Positions 8,987 to 17,800 of a stretch of DNA of 42,541 bases are shown here, one piece after another. Position 1 is the first letter of the stretch. Each line of letters opens with the position of its first letter. The notes below the pieces were generated by a model. That model was not told where the DNA came from. It did not search any database and saw only the letters and a program-made list of their open reading frames with translations. The stretch spans positions 1 through 42,541 of the forward strand of contig CALXMK010000025.1 in NCBI GenBank assembly GCA_944389455.1, read 5' to 3'. A program made the position numbers and the translations under genes. Source of the stretch: an uncultured Verrucomicrobiota bacterium. Its GTDB lineage: Bacteria; Verrucomicrobiota; Verrucomicrobiia; Limisphaerales; UBA1412.

Positions 8987-9499
8987 CTAAAAGCGTTTAA
9001 CACGGAAATGGCAATAGGGTTGAGTGTTATGTTTACGGTAATATCCCTGATGATATTCTTCCGCTATCCAGAATTTTCTGAAAGGGATTAGTCGGGTTTG
9101 TATGTCCAATCCTCTTTCGCGAAGGAGATTCAGGAGTTTTTCTGCGGTGCAGCGCTGTTCCTCATTCAGATAGAAGATTGCAGAGCGGTATTGACTTCCA
9201 AGATCTGGACCTTGCCCCTCTTTCTGAGTAGGATCGTGAATTTCCAGGAAGTATTTGCAGAGAATTTCATAGGAGATTTCCTGTGGATTATAACGGATGC
9301 GGACGGCTTCAAAATGTCCTGTTTCTCCTGTTTTAACTTGTTCGTAAGAGGGAGATCCTGTTTTTCCGCCGGTATAACCGGTGATAACTTCTTCCACCCC
9401 CATGAGGCGATGCATCAATTCTTCTACTCCCCAGAAACAGCCTCCGGCGAAAACGGCGGTTTTCAAAACGGAATCCTTTTTTGTTGTATTTTCTACCAT
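8987..9499 (-). CDS. msrA: Peptide methionine-S-sulfoxide reductase A
   Basis: Repairs oxidised methionine (S-sulfoxide form) in proteins using thioredoxin-type reductant. The 170-residue protein has the catalytic GGCFWG motif (Cys21) near the N-terminus, then TGYTGG, HFEAVR, FLEIHDPTQ and GSQYRSAIFY, all typical of MsrA. The end contains EEYHQGYYRKH. No MsrB domain is fused. It is a single gene with a strong terminator after it and the leuC terminator upstream. There is no signal peptide, so it is probably cytoplasmic. Confidence 0.97.
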   Translation of the reverse strand: MVENTTKKDSVLKTAVFAGGCFWGVEELMHRLMGVEEVITGYTGGKTGSPSYEQVKTGETGHFEAVRIRYNPQEISYEILCKYFLEIHDPTQKEGQGPDLGSQYRSAIFYLNEEQRCTAEKLLNLLRERGLDIQTRLIPFRKFWIAEEYHQGYYRKHNTQPYCHFRVKRF

Positions 9500-9594
9500 A
9501 AGCCTGTCTTCTCCTATTATGTTCTTTACACAGATTAAGATAGCATAAAATAGACCATTCTGCCACTGGAAAGTTTCAGAAAGAAGATAAACAG

Positions 9595-9640
9595 AAAAGA
9601 GGGGGCTTTTATCAAAGAGTTTTTTGAGCCACCCTCTTTT
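9595..9640 (-). terminator. Terminator after leuC
   Basis: A stem of AAAAGAGGG/CCCTCTTTT (9 bp) plus four more pairs beyond a bulged A, with a 19-nt loop, sits about 25 bases after the leuC stop. The arm itself supplies T-runs in both directions. It probably ends the ychF-like/nadC/leuC transcript. Confidence 0.75.
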
Positions 9641-9665
9641 TGTCGTTGAATAGTGAACGATTTCC

Positions 9666-11039
9666 TTATTGGAGATAATCTCGTGGATCAGCTACATATC
9701 CCGCTACAGCGCTGGCAGCAACTGTGGACGGAGAGGCGAGGAAAATGTGGGCTTCCTTATCCCCCATTCGTCCGGGGAAGTTGCGGTTAGTAGTGCTGAT
9801 ACATTTACCGGTCTGATTCATACGGCCAAAGGTGTCCTGGGGTCCACCCAGACAAGCTGCACAGCCGGGATTGGCACTGATGAGAGCACCGGAGTCTTCA
9901 AGGATCTGCCAGAGAGTTTTACCCTCTATTTGGAGTGTCTTCATATCCCGTTCTACTTCCGGAGTCGCGGGGACAGCAAAGGTCGGAATGGAAACCTGGC
10001 GTCCTCGGAGGATTTGCGCAGCGGCGAAGAAGTCACTGGTTTTTCCTCCGGTACAGCTGCCGATATAGGCACGGTCCAGTTTTTCGGATCTCAATTCACG
10101 AGCCAGTTTGCGTACTCCCGGGTTGGGATGACAGGCTACGGTAGGCTCCAGTTGAGAGAGGTCGAGTTTGAAAGTTTTGAGAAATTTCTCGTCCGAATCA
10201 CGATCAACAGGTGTATATTGACTCTTGGTGCCATTTATCCGACAGCGCTCGTCGACAAAATCACGAGTAGTGGAGTCGAATTCAAAGATGCCGTTTTTAC
10301 CGCCAGCTTCAATGGCCATATTGGTGATAGTCATTCTTTCTTCCATGGAGAGAAGGTGAGAGCCTTCTCCGCCAAATTGCAGAGCGCAATAGGTGGCGCC
10401 GTCGACCCCCAATTCTCCGATGATATAAAGGATGATATCTTTGGCCATGACACCCGGAGAGAGGGTGTTTTCAAATTCCCAGTAGATAGTGGGAGGAACT
10501 TTGAGGAGAATTTTGCCGGTGCCCATGACAAAGCCGGCATCGGTGTTGCCTACACCAGTGGAAAACATATTAAACGCACCGGCAGAACAGGTGTGAGAAT
10601 CGGTTCCAATCATAACTTCACCCGGTCTCGTATGTCCTTTTTGGGCAACTGCTGAGTGGCAGACTCCGGCGTAGCGGCTGCCATATTGAGGAACTTTATT
10701 AGCTTTTTCGGGATCGTAGACCCAACGCTGTCCCGGTTTAGCATCGATTACGTCATAGAAATAGGGCAGATTCTGTTCGGCAGCAAATTCACGCAGGATA
10801 TCTACATTGCGGTTGCATTTGGCATCAGAGGTGAAAATGTAGTGATCCGGAGTGATAACAATCTTTTCCCGGTCCCATACTTTAGCGTTGGCTCCAAATT
10901 CACGTTTGAAAACGCCAATCGTTCCGGGGCCGCAGACATCATGGGTGAGAAGAATATCTACCGAGGTCCAAATGTTATCCCCGGCGGTGACAACCGCGCG
11001 TTTAGCAGCGCGGGCTAATACTTTTTCAGTTAGTGTCAT
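9666..11039 (-). CDS. leuC: 3-isopropylmalate dehydratase large subunit (chloroplast-like type)
   Basis: Aconitase-family hydro-lyase, the second step of leucine biosynthesis, with a [4Fe-4S] cluster. The 457-residue protein has the cluster cysteines Cys329 (GSCTGGKT), Cys393 and Cys396 (GCAACLGGP), plus GTDSHTCSAGAF and the ending STTNRNFPGRMG..VADPRDYLQ. From memory it resembles the plant chloroplast large subunit more than E. coli LeuC; this is recall, not a search. The small subunit LeuD is not adjacent. Homoaconitase is a less likely alternative. It is the third gene of a minus-strand cluster, 51 bases after nadC. Confidence 0.88.
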   Translation of the reverse strand: MTLTEKVLARAAKRAVVTAGDNIWTSVDILLTHDVCGPGTIGVFKREFGANAKVWDREKIVITPDHYIFTSDAKCNRNVDILREFAAEQNLPYFYDVIDAKPGQRWVYDPEKANKVPQYGSRYAGVCHSAVAQKGHTRPGEVMIGTDSHTCSAGAFNMFSTGVGNTDAGFVMGTGKILLKVPPTIYWEFENTLSPGVMAKDIILYIIGELGVDGATYCALQFGGEGSHLLSMEERMTITNMAIEAGGKNGIFEFDSTTRDFVDERCRINGTKSQYTPVDRDSDEKFLKTFKLDLSQLEPTVACHPNPGVRKLARELRSEKLDRAYIGSCTGGKTSDFFAAAQILRGRQVSIPTFAVPATPEVERDMKTLQIEGKTLWQILEDSGALISANPGCAACLGGPQDTFGRMNQTGKCISTTNRNFPGRMGDKEAHIFLASPSTVAASAVAGYVADPRDYLQ

Positions 11040-11090
11040 AAAGATTTTCTTTAAGTCAGCTATTACAGCTGAAGAGATTTTGTAAAGTAA

Positions 11091-11948
11091 TTAAATGAAA
11101 TCAAGACCGATATCGACAGCAGGAACGGAGTGTGTTAATGCTCCTACGGAGATGAAATCTACGCCTGTTTCCGCTTTGCCTCGAACGGTTTGAAGAGTAA
11201 CTCCTCCGCTAGCTTCCAATAAAGAGCGGCCTTGAACGATTTGGACGGCTTGGGACATCATCTCGTTGGTCATATTGTCCAGGAGGATAATATCGGCTCC
11301 GGCATCCGCAGCTTGAGAGACTTGTTCGAGGGTATCGGCTTCGACTTCAACCTTGAGATTAGGATAAGCAGCACGGGCCCGTTGTATAGCAACGGCTACA
11401 GCGTTGGGTTTGGCGTCGCGGAGGGTAACTAAGTGATTATCCTTAATGAGAATCATATCGTAAAGACCAAAGCGGTGATTGGTTGCGCCACCGCAGGTAA
11501 CTGCATATTTTTCGAATTTTCTCCATCCGGGAGTTGTTTTGCGGGTGTCGAGCAATTTGGCTTTGGTACCGGCGATTTTATCAGTGAATTGCCGGCTCAG
11601 GGTAGCAATTCCCGAGAGACGCTGGATAAAATTAAGCGAAACACGTTCTGCGGTAAGAATTGCGCGTGCAGAGCCTTTAAGATGAAGCAAGATGTCTCCC
11701 CGATTTAATTGATCTCCGTCAGCACAGCAATAAGTGATTTCTGTGGAGGGGTCAATTTGGCGATAGGCTTCAGCTGCAAGATCGAGTCCAGCGACACTAA
11801 GGGGTTGACGAGCTTTCATTACTGCTTCGGCACGAGCTTCGGCAGGGATGAGCGACAGTGTGGTGACGTCACCTGTGCCAATGTCTTCTGCCAAGGCGAT
11901 ACTGATCGCTTTTTGAATTGTTTCAGAATCTAGTGAAAAGGAATTCAT
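11091..11948 (-). CDS. nadC: Nicotinate-nucleotide pyrophosphorylase (carboxylating)
   Basis: Converts quinolinate and PRPP to nicotinate mononucleotide in de novo NAD synthesis. The 285-residue protein has the standard NadC landmarks: EDIGTGDVTT, LNFIQRLSGIAT, DTRKTTPGWR, GG..NHRFGLYD, ILIKDNH, the EVEAD strand, DIILLDNM, EASGGV and the closing GVDFISVGALTHS..DIGLDF. It is complete. It lies 18 bases after the YchF-like gene and 51 bases before leuC, so the three are probably co-transcribed. nadA and nadB are not in the window. Confidence 0.97.
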   Translation of the reverse strand: MNSFSLDSETIQKAISIALAEDIGTGDVTTLSLIPAEARAEAVMKARQPLSVAGLDLAAEAYRQIDPSTEITYCCADGDQLNRGDILLHLKGSARAILTAERVSLNFIQRLSGIATLSRQFTDKIAGTKAKLLDTRKTTPGWRKFEKYAVTCGGATNHRFGLYDMILIKDNHLVTLRDAKPNAVAVAIQRARAAYPNLKVEVEADTLEQVSQAADAGADIILLDNMTNEMMSQAVQIVQGRSLLEASGGVTLQTVRGKAETGVDFISVGALTHSVPAVDIGLDFI

Positions 11949-11966
11949 TAAATTGCCTTTCTATTA

Positions 11967-12662
11967 TCAACGATTAAAACGGAAGTTTACTACATCGCAA
12001 TCTTGCATAATGTAGTTTTTCATTTCCAGACGGACTTTATTGGCACGCTTAGCCTGGGTTTCGCCTCCGCATTCGATGAGGTCGTTATAGCTGATAATTT
12101 CAGCGCGGATAAAGCCCTTCTGCATATCAGTATGAACAGTGCCGGCGGCTTCCACTGCGGTACATCCTTGGTGAATGGGCCAGGCACGATTTTCTTTACC
12201 GCCAAGAGTAAGGAAACAGATGTAACCAGCCTGATGATAAGCATTGACAACGGCTTGTTCAATATCTTCACCGGGTTGTAGTATTGTTATCGGACGATGG
12301 GTGACCAGCTGATAGTTTGCCAGGAGTTTTTCTTCTTCAGGATTGAGACCGGCTTCGCAAATGAGTTTCTCTTCTTCCAGGGCGGCAAAAAGCCGTTCAA
12401 AGAGCGTTTTTTCCTCAGGACTTTGTTCACGGCCCAGGCGCAGCTCGAGAAATTCCATATCCATCAGGACAAGATCTCCTTTGAGTTCAGCTGGAACTAG
12501 AATGACGTCGGCTTCTTTGAGCTGATCATCACCCACAATATCTACCTGGGCATAGATTTTCTTTTTGGCTTCCACGAGCTTATCGGCAGCGTCCAGCCTA
12601 GGATCTTTGACATTGTGTTTTCCGAGAGAGAGATTCGGTATATTATAAATTGCTAGCTTCAT
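11967..12662 (-). CDS. YchF/DUF933-like protein lacking a working GTPase domain
   Basis: This 231-residue protein ends like the YchF/OLA1 family. The C-terminal half contains YICFLTLGGKENRAWPI, AAGTVHTDMQKGFIRAEII, YNDLIECGG, AKRANKVRLE and DCDVVNFRFN, which is the TGS-like end of YchF. YchF is normally ~360 residues with an N-terminal G domain. Here the start is shrunk, with 'NIPNLSLGKHN' in place of the P-loop (GLPNVGKST) and 'DPRLD..' following soon after. The G-domain core is missing, so GTP or ATP hydrolysis is not expected. YchF binds ribosomes in other bacteria; whether this one does is unknown. It is the first gene of the cluster with nadC (18-base gap) and leuC. No Shine-Dalgarno sequence is visible. 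Confidence 0.82.
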   Translation of the reverse strand: MKLAIYNIPNLSLGKHNVKDPRLDAADKLVEAKKKIYAQVDIVGDDQLKEADVILVPAELKGDLVLMDMEFLELRLGREQSPEEKTLFERLFAALEEEKLICEAGLNPEEEKLLANYQLVTHRPITILQPGEDIEQAVVNAYHQAGYICFLTLGGKENRAWPIHQGCTAVEAAGTVHTDMQKGFIRAEIISYNDLIECGGETQAKRANKVRLEMKNYIMQDCDVVNFRFNR

Positions 12663-12676
12663 TATTTACTGTGCCG

Positions 12677-12704
12677 GTGGCACCTGCTGAATGGATAGTG
12701 CCAC
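12677..12704 (-). other. Small inverted repeat in the leader of the YchF-like gene
   Basis: GTGGCAC (12677-12683) and GTGCCAC (12698-12704) can form a 7-bp stem with a 14-nt loop, ending 14 bases before the start codon on the minus strand. It could be an operator or a leader hairpin; function unknown. Confidence 0.4.
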
Positions 12705-12825
12705 AAAAAAACATCTGTTGCAATTTTACTTTTGGAGTTGAGGAAGTTTATTACAAAGATATTTTTGGTTTAGAGAGTAGAGCAGGTTTGGTGCAGCGCT
12801 GCTTCCTATCACTACTAATTGATTA

Positions 12826-14403
12826 CTACCCCCCGGAAATACTCCAATCGGAGAGAGTATGGGTTTCTTTATCAAAGTTGATGCCAACCTTGACAATAGG
12901 CAGTCCGCAGAGAGCGAATCGCTCGGGATAGTTCTTAATGTCAATCTGGTTCATAGCTCTCTCGGCTGATTGGTTCAGCTTAAGCTCCATCACATACAAA
13001 TGGGTCTTAGTCCTCAGCACCACATCGACTCTTCCTTGAGGAGTCCGAACCTCCACATCGGCATAATGTCCCAAAAGGGAGAATATGATATAAAACACCT
13101 GCTGATAATGCCCCTCATAATCGGTATTCTCGCAATAGGGTATTGTGGAAAGAAACGTGCGCAGCTGCCTAAAAAACTCTTCCAGATTGTTTTGCCTCAG
13201 TGGAACGGACATCAGGGATATGGCCGTCCCCGCTTCCTCATTTGATACATCCAGATAGGCGTCAAGCAGGTTTTCCATCAATCCCAAACGCACTTCTTTA
13301 TTTGGGATATCCAGTGAGTAAAGCTGGGTGTTTTCGTCATAACAGGTTATGGTAATATAACCGCTTTGATAGAGCAGTGGAGTGATATTCTTATTCTTCA
13401 TCTGTTCTATAGGGATATCAAAGGCGGATATTCTTACCAATTTCCCTCCTATCTTAGAGGGGGGAATATTGAACTTGCGCAGCATCTCCAGTAAATAAGT
13501 AGGAGTACCGCTCTCAAACCAGAAGGGTTTTAGTTTCTTGGAAGCAAAGGCATTGAGAAGACTGAAAGGATTATAGATATCCGCTGAAGGCCAAGTGAAG
13601 TGATAGCCGTCATAGTAATCTTTCAACTTAGCCAATACTTCTTCAGGAGAAGTTTTCAAACGATCTGCCAGAATATCTAGGTCTTCAGACATTTGAGTGA
13701 TCATTTCCTCTTCGGTGATGCCGCAGATACCGCCATAATCCTCCTCCATGCTGATATTTCTGATATTATTAAGCTCACTAAAGATGCTCAGCTGACTGAA
13801 CTTGGTAATCCCCGTGAGAAATACAAATTTCAGATAAGGATCACAAGCTTTGAGCGGACTGAAGAAGTTCCTCATTTCCAGACGAAGCTGGGGAAGATTC
13901 TCATCTTCATGAACCACATCCAATAACGGGGCGTCGTATTCATCTATCAGTACAACGACCTGCTTCCCGGTTTGTTGGTACGTATTGACAATCAGATTCT
14001 TAAAACGGAGGTTTGTATCTATGGTGTTTGTGGGGGTAATTCCTAATCGAATTTCATTCTCTTCCAGAAATGAATGGAGGTAGCGAATTAGGTTCTCTCT
14101 TTCTGAGTGTTTAGCCAAACTCAGATCCAGATGAATCACCGGATATTGATTCCACTCGGTTTCCAATTTTTCGATGGCAAGTCCTTTGAAGAGTTCTTTC
14201 CTCCCCTCAAAATAGGATCTCAGCGTACTGGTAAGCAGTGATTTGCCAAAACGCCGAGGTCGACTTAGGAAGATATAATTAGAACTGGAATGGGTTAATT
14301 TGTAGATATGTTCAGTCTTGTCTATATAGATACAGCCCTCTTCTCTAATCTTAGAGAATGTCTGTATCCCAATGGGGTATTTACGAATATTCATTGGTTC
14401 CAT
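12826..14403 (-). CDS. AAA-ATPase-like protein with C-terminal PD-(D/E)XK nuclease fold
   Basis: This 525-residue protein belongs to the family found in huge numbers in gut Bacteroidota (AAA-ATPase_like domain followed by a PD-(D/E)XK domain). The N-terminus has YPIGIQTF and IYIDKT, then a degenerate Walker A, SRPRRFGKS (47-55), and a Walker-B-like LIDEYD (152-157). Further along are FLTGITKFSQ.SIFS.LNN, the DYYDGYHF motif and YNPFSLLNAF. The C-terminal domain has the nuclease-type motif Asp460...Glu473-x-Lys475 (GRVDVV..MELKL). No function is established for the family. It is complete and stands alone. A second, diverged member begins at 41703. Confidence 0.88.
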   Translation of the reverse strand: MEPMNIRKYPIGIQTFSKIREEGCIYIDKTEHIYKLTHSSSNYIFLSRPRRFGKSLLTSTLRSYFEGRKELFKGLAIEKLETEWNQYPVIHLDLSLAKHSERENLIRYLHSFLEENEIRLGITPTNTIDTNLRFKNLIVNTYQQTGKQVVVLIDEYDAPLLDVVHEDENLPQLRLEMRNFFSPLKACDPYLKFVFLTGITKFSQLSIFSELNNIRNISMEEDYGGICGITEEEMITQMSEDLDILADRLKTSPEEVLAKLKDYYDGYHFTWPSADIYNPFSLLNAFASKKLKPFWFESGTPTYLLEMLRKFNIPPSKIGGKLVRISAFDIPIEQMKNKNITPLLYQSGYITITCYDENTQLYSLDIPNKEVRLGLMENLLDAYLDVSNEEAGTAISLMSVPLRQNNLEEFFRQLRTFLSTIPYCENTDYEGHYQQVFYIIFSLLGHYADVEVRTPQGRVDVVLRTKTHLYVMELKLNQSAERAMNQIDIKNYPERFALCGLPIVKVGINFDKETHTLSDWSISGG

Positions 14404-14516
14404 AGTAAGCGCAGAGTTTTGTAAGACTGTTTCTGCTCAATCTGTTTTACGGGTTCCGCGAGTTCCATCCGTCATTAAGACGGACACTTACCGTGAGCCG
14501 GCAATACTATCTATCT

Positions 14517-14539
14517 ACAGAATATAGTCTATATTCTGT
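14517..14539. promoter_or_regulatory. Palindrome upstream of the AAA-ATPase-like gene, possible operator
   Basis: ACAGAATATA (14517-14526) and TATATTCTGT (14530-14539) are perfect 10-bp arms around a 3-base centre. The site lies 114 bases before the start codon at 14403. It could bind a dimeric regulator or form a cruciform; no direct evidence. Confidence 0.4.
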
Positions 14540-14564
14540 TCCAGTCAATATTCTGTTCCAGTCA
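14531..14564. repeat. 17-bp tandem repeat, two copies
   Basis: ATATTCTGTTCCAGTCA occurs twice in immediate succession (14531-14547 and 14548-14564) and overlaps the right arm of the palindrome. Confidence 0.9.
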
Positions 14565-14826
14565 AGTGCTTAAGGAAAGAAGGATTCTGCTTGCTCCTCA
14601 GGCTCCTCATTGAGGCGGTTTGCAGATTCTTCCTGGCTCTAAGGATAGCAGGGAATTTCTTTCAGTTTTTCGGGGTAATTGGTTTTGGGTTCTTCAGGAT
14701 AGTAAGAGATAAGTTCAGAGTGACAGTGTTTAAAGTTTTTTATCCTGAACAGTGAGATTCTTATTTAAGAGAATTTCCGCAGAAATGAGATTTATGGAGA
14801 TCACACTTTAGTTTTCGAGAGCTTTC

Positions 14827-14859
14827 AGCAGCGGTCGGAAATATTGACCGACCGCCGCT
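14827..14859 (-). terminator. Strong hairpin after the giant CotH-family gene
   Basis: A 12-bp stem with one G-T pair (AGCGGCGGTCGG/CCGACCGCTGCT on the minus strand) and a 9-nt loop lies 35 bases after the stop. No T-run follows, so it may be a terminator helped by other factors or a 3'-end stabilising hairpin. Confidence 0.55.
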
Positions 14860-14893
14860 AAAAACGATAGATATTTTCTTTCAATAACTGAAT

Positions 14894-17800
14894 CTATCTT
14901 GATGAGGAGGATATGGCTCGGAAGAAGCGTGTGTTTCCATCCGGTATAATTCTTGCCGGAGAGGTGGATTCCAGATCACTCCATTCTTCTTCGGATGCGT
15001 CAGAAGAAAGAGACGACTGTAGACGTCCAGTGAACTCGATAATGAGAGTTCCATCAGTATCCCGAGCGATAGAGATAGAGGGAAGTTCTTGAGGTGTATC
15101 TTCAATTGTTACTTCTACCTCGTCACTGAAGATACTGTTGATCGGATTGGAAACCTGAACCTTATATTTGCCAGGATCAGATATATTCCATTTTGCGGTT
15201 GTGACTCGAGTGGGTTCTCCATCTTTATACCATAGATATGAGATTGGGGGAGTTCCGCTGGCAGTAATGGAGAGAAGATGGCTTTCACCATCAGTAATTA
15301 CACCTCCTACAGGTTGAGTGATAATTGTAACCGGTTCCATTTTTGGAGTGACGGTAAGGGTCGCTATTTCAGAGACAGCATTTCCGGTAATGTTAGAAAC
15401 ATGGCAGCGGATCTGTTTACCGTTATCAGCCAGAGTAAGGTTAGTAAGAGTAAGAGTATAAGAGGAAGGTGCTTCAGAGAGTTTTCCGTCAATTTCCCAA
15501 GTATAGGTTAAGGGGGTACTGCTTTGAGCATAGATCTCAAAAACAGCCGTTTCACCTATTGATTTGGCAGAGGAGAGAGGATTGACAACGATTTGAGGCA
15601 CTTCAAAAGTTGTTTCCGGAGGATAGATGTATTGTTCTCCAATAGGAGATTGCAGAGTTCCATTGGGAAGACTCCATTGAACCATTAGGTGATCTCCACC
15701 ATCAGCTTCGGCTTGGATAGCCTCAATATAGTAAGGAGTATTAGCTGAGAGTGTAATGGCAGTTGATTTTTGAGAGGGATATTTTTCCCATTCATAGGGG
15801 CTGGACCAGCCATCGAGATAGGCAATCTGACGAACATTTTCCGGATTGGAGTCTGTACTGAGAAAGAGTTGCGAGGAGTCATCGCTGCAGACCCAGAAGA
15901 AGTAGTTGCCCGAGATAGGAGGGACGATAAATCCACTGATTCGTTGACTGTAGTTATCCGCACAGTCAATAGGCGAAAGAAATGAGCTCAGAGAGCTGGT
16001 TTCGTCTGGAGAATCTGGATAGGTAGACAGCGAGAGCAATGCATCCAGACTTGAACATCCGTTCCAAACTTGACGCAGGAGCGATGGAGTAACCGGAGTA
16101 ATGCGGATATACTCTTTCGTATTAGCCAAAATGGTGTTCTGATTGCTGGAGGTATCGGTAATGTTATTTACTGTCAGGGTATAGATATGACCGGCTTGAA
16201 GACGGTCAATTCGGAGCAATGTGGTATTGATGGCTCCCAAGAGGGGGACATCCTCAGAAGAGATAGAGAGAATGGCGGCATTGTTATCAATACTATAATT
16301 TTCCGGGTTCAGAGCGGATTCCTCTGTAACGTATTCAGACCAGTTGATGCGAAGGGTGTTATTATCCAGAACATCTACGGAGAGAATTTCGGGAGGAATA
16401 GATTCAGTTTGGATTTCAAGTCGTGCTTGGCGGCTGAACCATTGTTCATCAAGGTGCAGCCGGTAGTATCCGTCATCGGAGCCGGAGAGTCTTTCTATGT
16501 AGAGAGAGAGCCCCACTGCGCCGGGGAGATCACTCCAGGATCCATCAGGAAGCTGTTTTTGCCATTGAAGTTTTTCCGGATAGAGTGCGGCAGCTGAGGC
16601 ACTGAGAGTAATGGAGGCTCCTTCTTCACCAGAGGCGTCTTGTGGTTCGGAGTAGAGGAGCATGATTTCTGACGGTAAAGTAATGAAATGCTGATTATTC
16701 AGTTCGAATTGAGCCATATAGAGCCCGACAGTTTGTTCACTGGCATTTTGAAGAGTGAGTTCCGGAGAGGTTTCTCCAAATAAAGTTTCCCATTTCCCTG
16801 AACCGGAGTAGTAATGCCAAGTAATATTTTGAGGAGATTCTTCGATTTGAGGGAGGATGAGAATAGCTTGTTCACCCTGTGTCAGCATTTGATTGCCTGG
16901 TCCGGGCAGAGTCGCAGCTTCAAAGCCAGGGGTTCCGCCGGGGATAGAGGAGGGATACCAGTTGGCGGAAGTATTCCATGAATCGTCGGGAGCCTGCAGG
17001 TCTATGATTTCCAGTGTGTAATTGGTTTCATCAGTTTCAGGGTACCAGCTTCTATTATAAGCAAAGGAATGAATTAGGGTTCCATCAGGAGCTTGAAGGG
17101 TAAGTGTTTCTCCTTTATGGGCCAGATTGCCGGAATATCCATCCAGAAGGAGGATATTATTAGTTTCGTATTGTGTAGAGAATTGTTCGGCGTTTTTAGC
17201 TAAGACCAGATATTGTCCTGGTTGTAATACTAGGGAAGGGAAGGTATATTCAATACCTTCGACGAATTGAACTTCTTGGAGGTTAATTGCTTTTTGTCCT
17301 CTATTACAGAGTTCTAGCCACGCGAAGTCATCCGTGGAGACCTCCGGTTGTTCCGGGTTGCCGATCGGAGCATACATAAGTTCGCTGACGCGGAGACCAG
17401 AGTAATCTTGGAGAACGAGGTAGTCCATGCTGCAGAGAGCGCTCCATTCTCCATTATAACTGCGAGTACGCAAAGCCATATTCTCGTCAAGAGTCAGGGT
17501 GATGGAAGCAGCTCCTTCAGGGGGAATACTGCTGTCAACCAGGGTTGACAACTCCATGTCAAAATAGAGATCAGAGCTAATTGTATTGCACTGGTGAACT
17601 TCTACGGCAATAAGATTTGAACCTTCACGGAGGTATTCAGCCGGCAATTCATATTGAAAATAGATTGAATCTGTAGAGGCATCGACGGTAGTGTCAGAGA
17701 AGGTATCGAATGAGATTGTTCCCTGAGGCATATTCTCGCGATGTAATTCTTTTCCATTTAGGTAAATGACTGCTCCGTCATCACGATTGATGGAGAGCTT

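Larger units (their letters stand above)
14404..14893. other. 490-bp gene-free stretch with inverted and tandem repeats
   Basis: I see no convincing gene here. It holds a 10-bp palindrome (14517-14539), a 17-bp tandem duplication (14531-14564) and a 12-bp hairpin (14827-14859). It separates the end of the giant CotH-family gene from the start of the AAA-ATPase-like gene, both on the minus strand. Confidence 0.7.

Noticed and set aside
9669..10655. 328-codon open frame on the plus strand opposite leuC
   Set aside because: It lies wholly antisense to a well-supported leuC and its translation has no recognisable family features; the length follows from the codon bias of leuC.
14404..14893. Hidden or decayed gene in the 490-bp gap
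   Set aside because: No frame of useful length and no similarity to neighbouring proteins on either strand.
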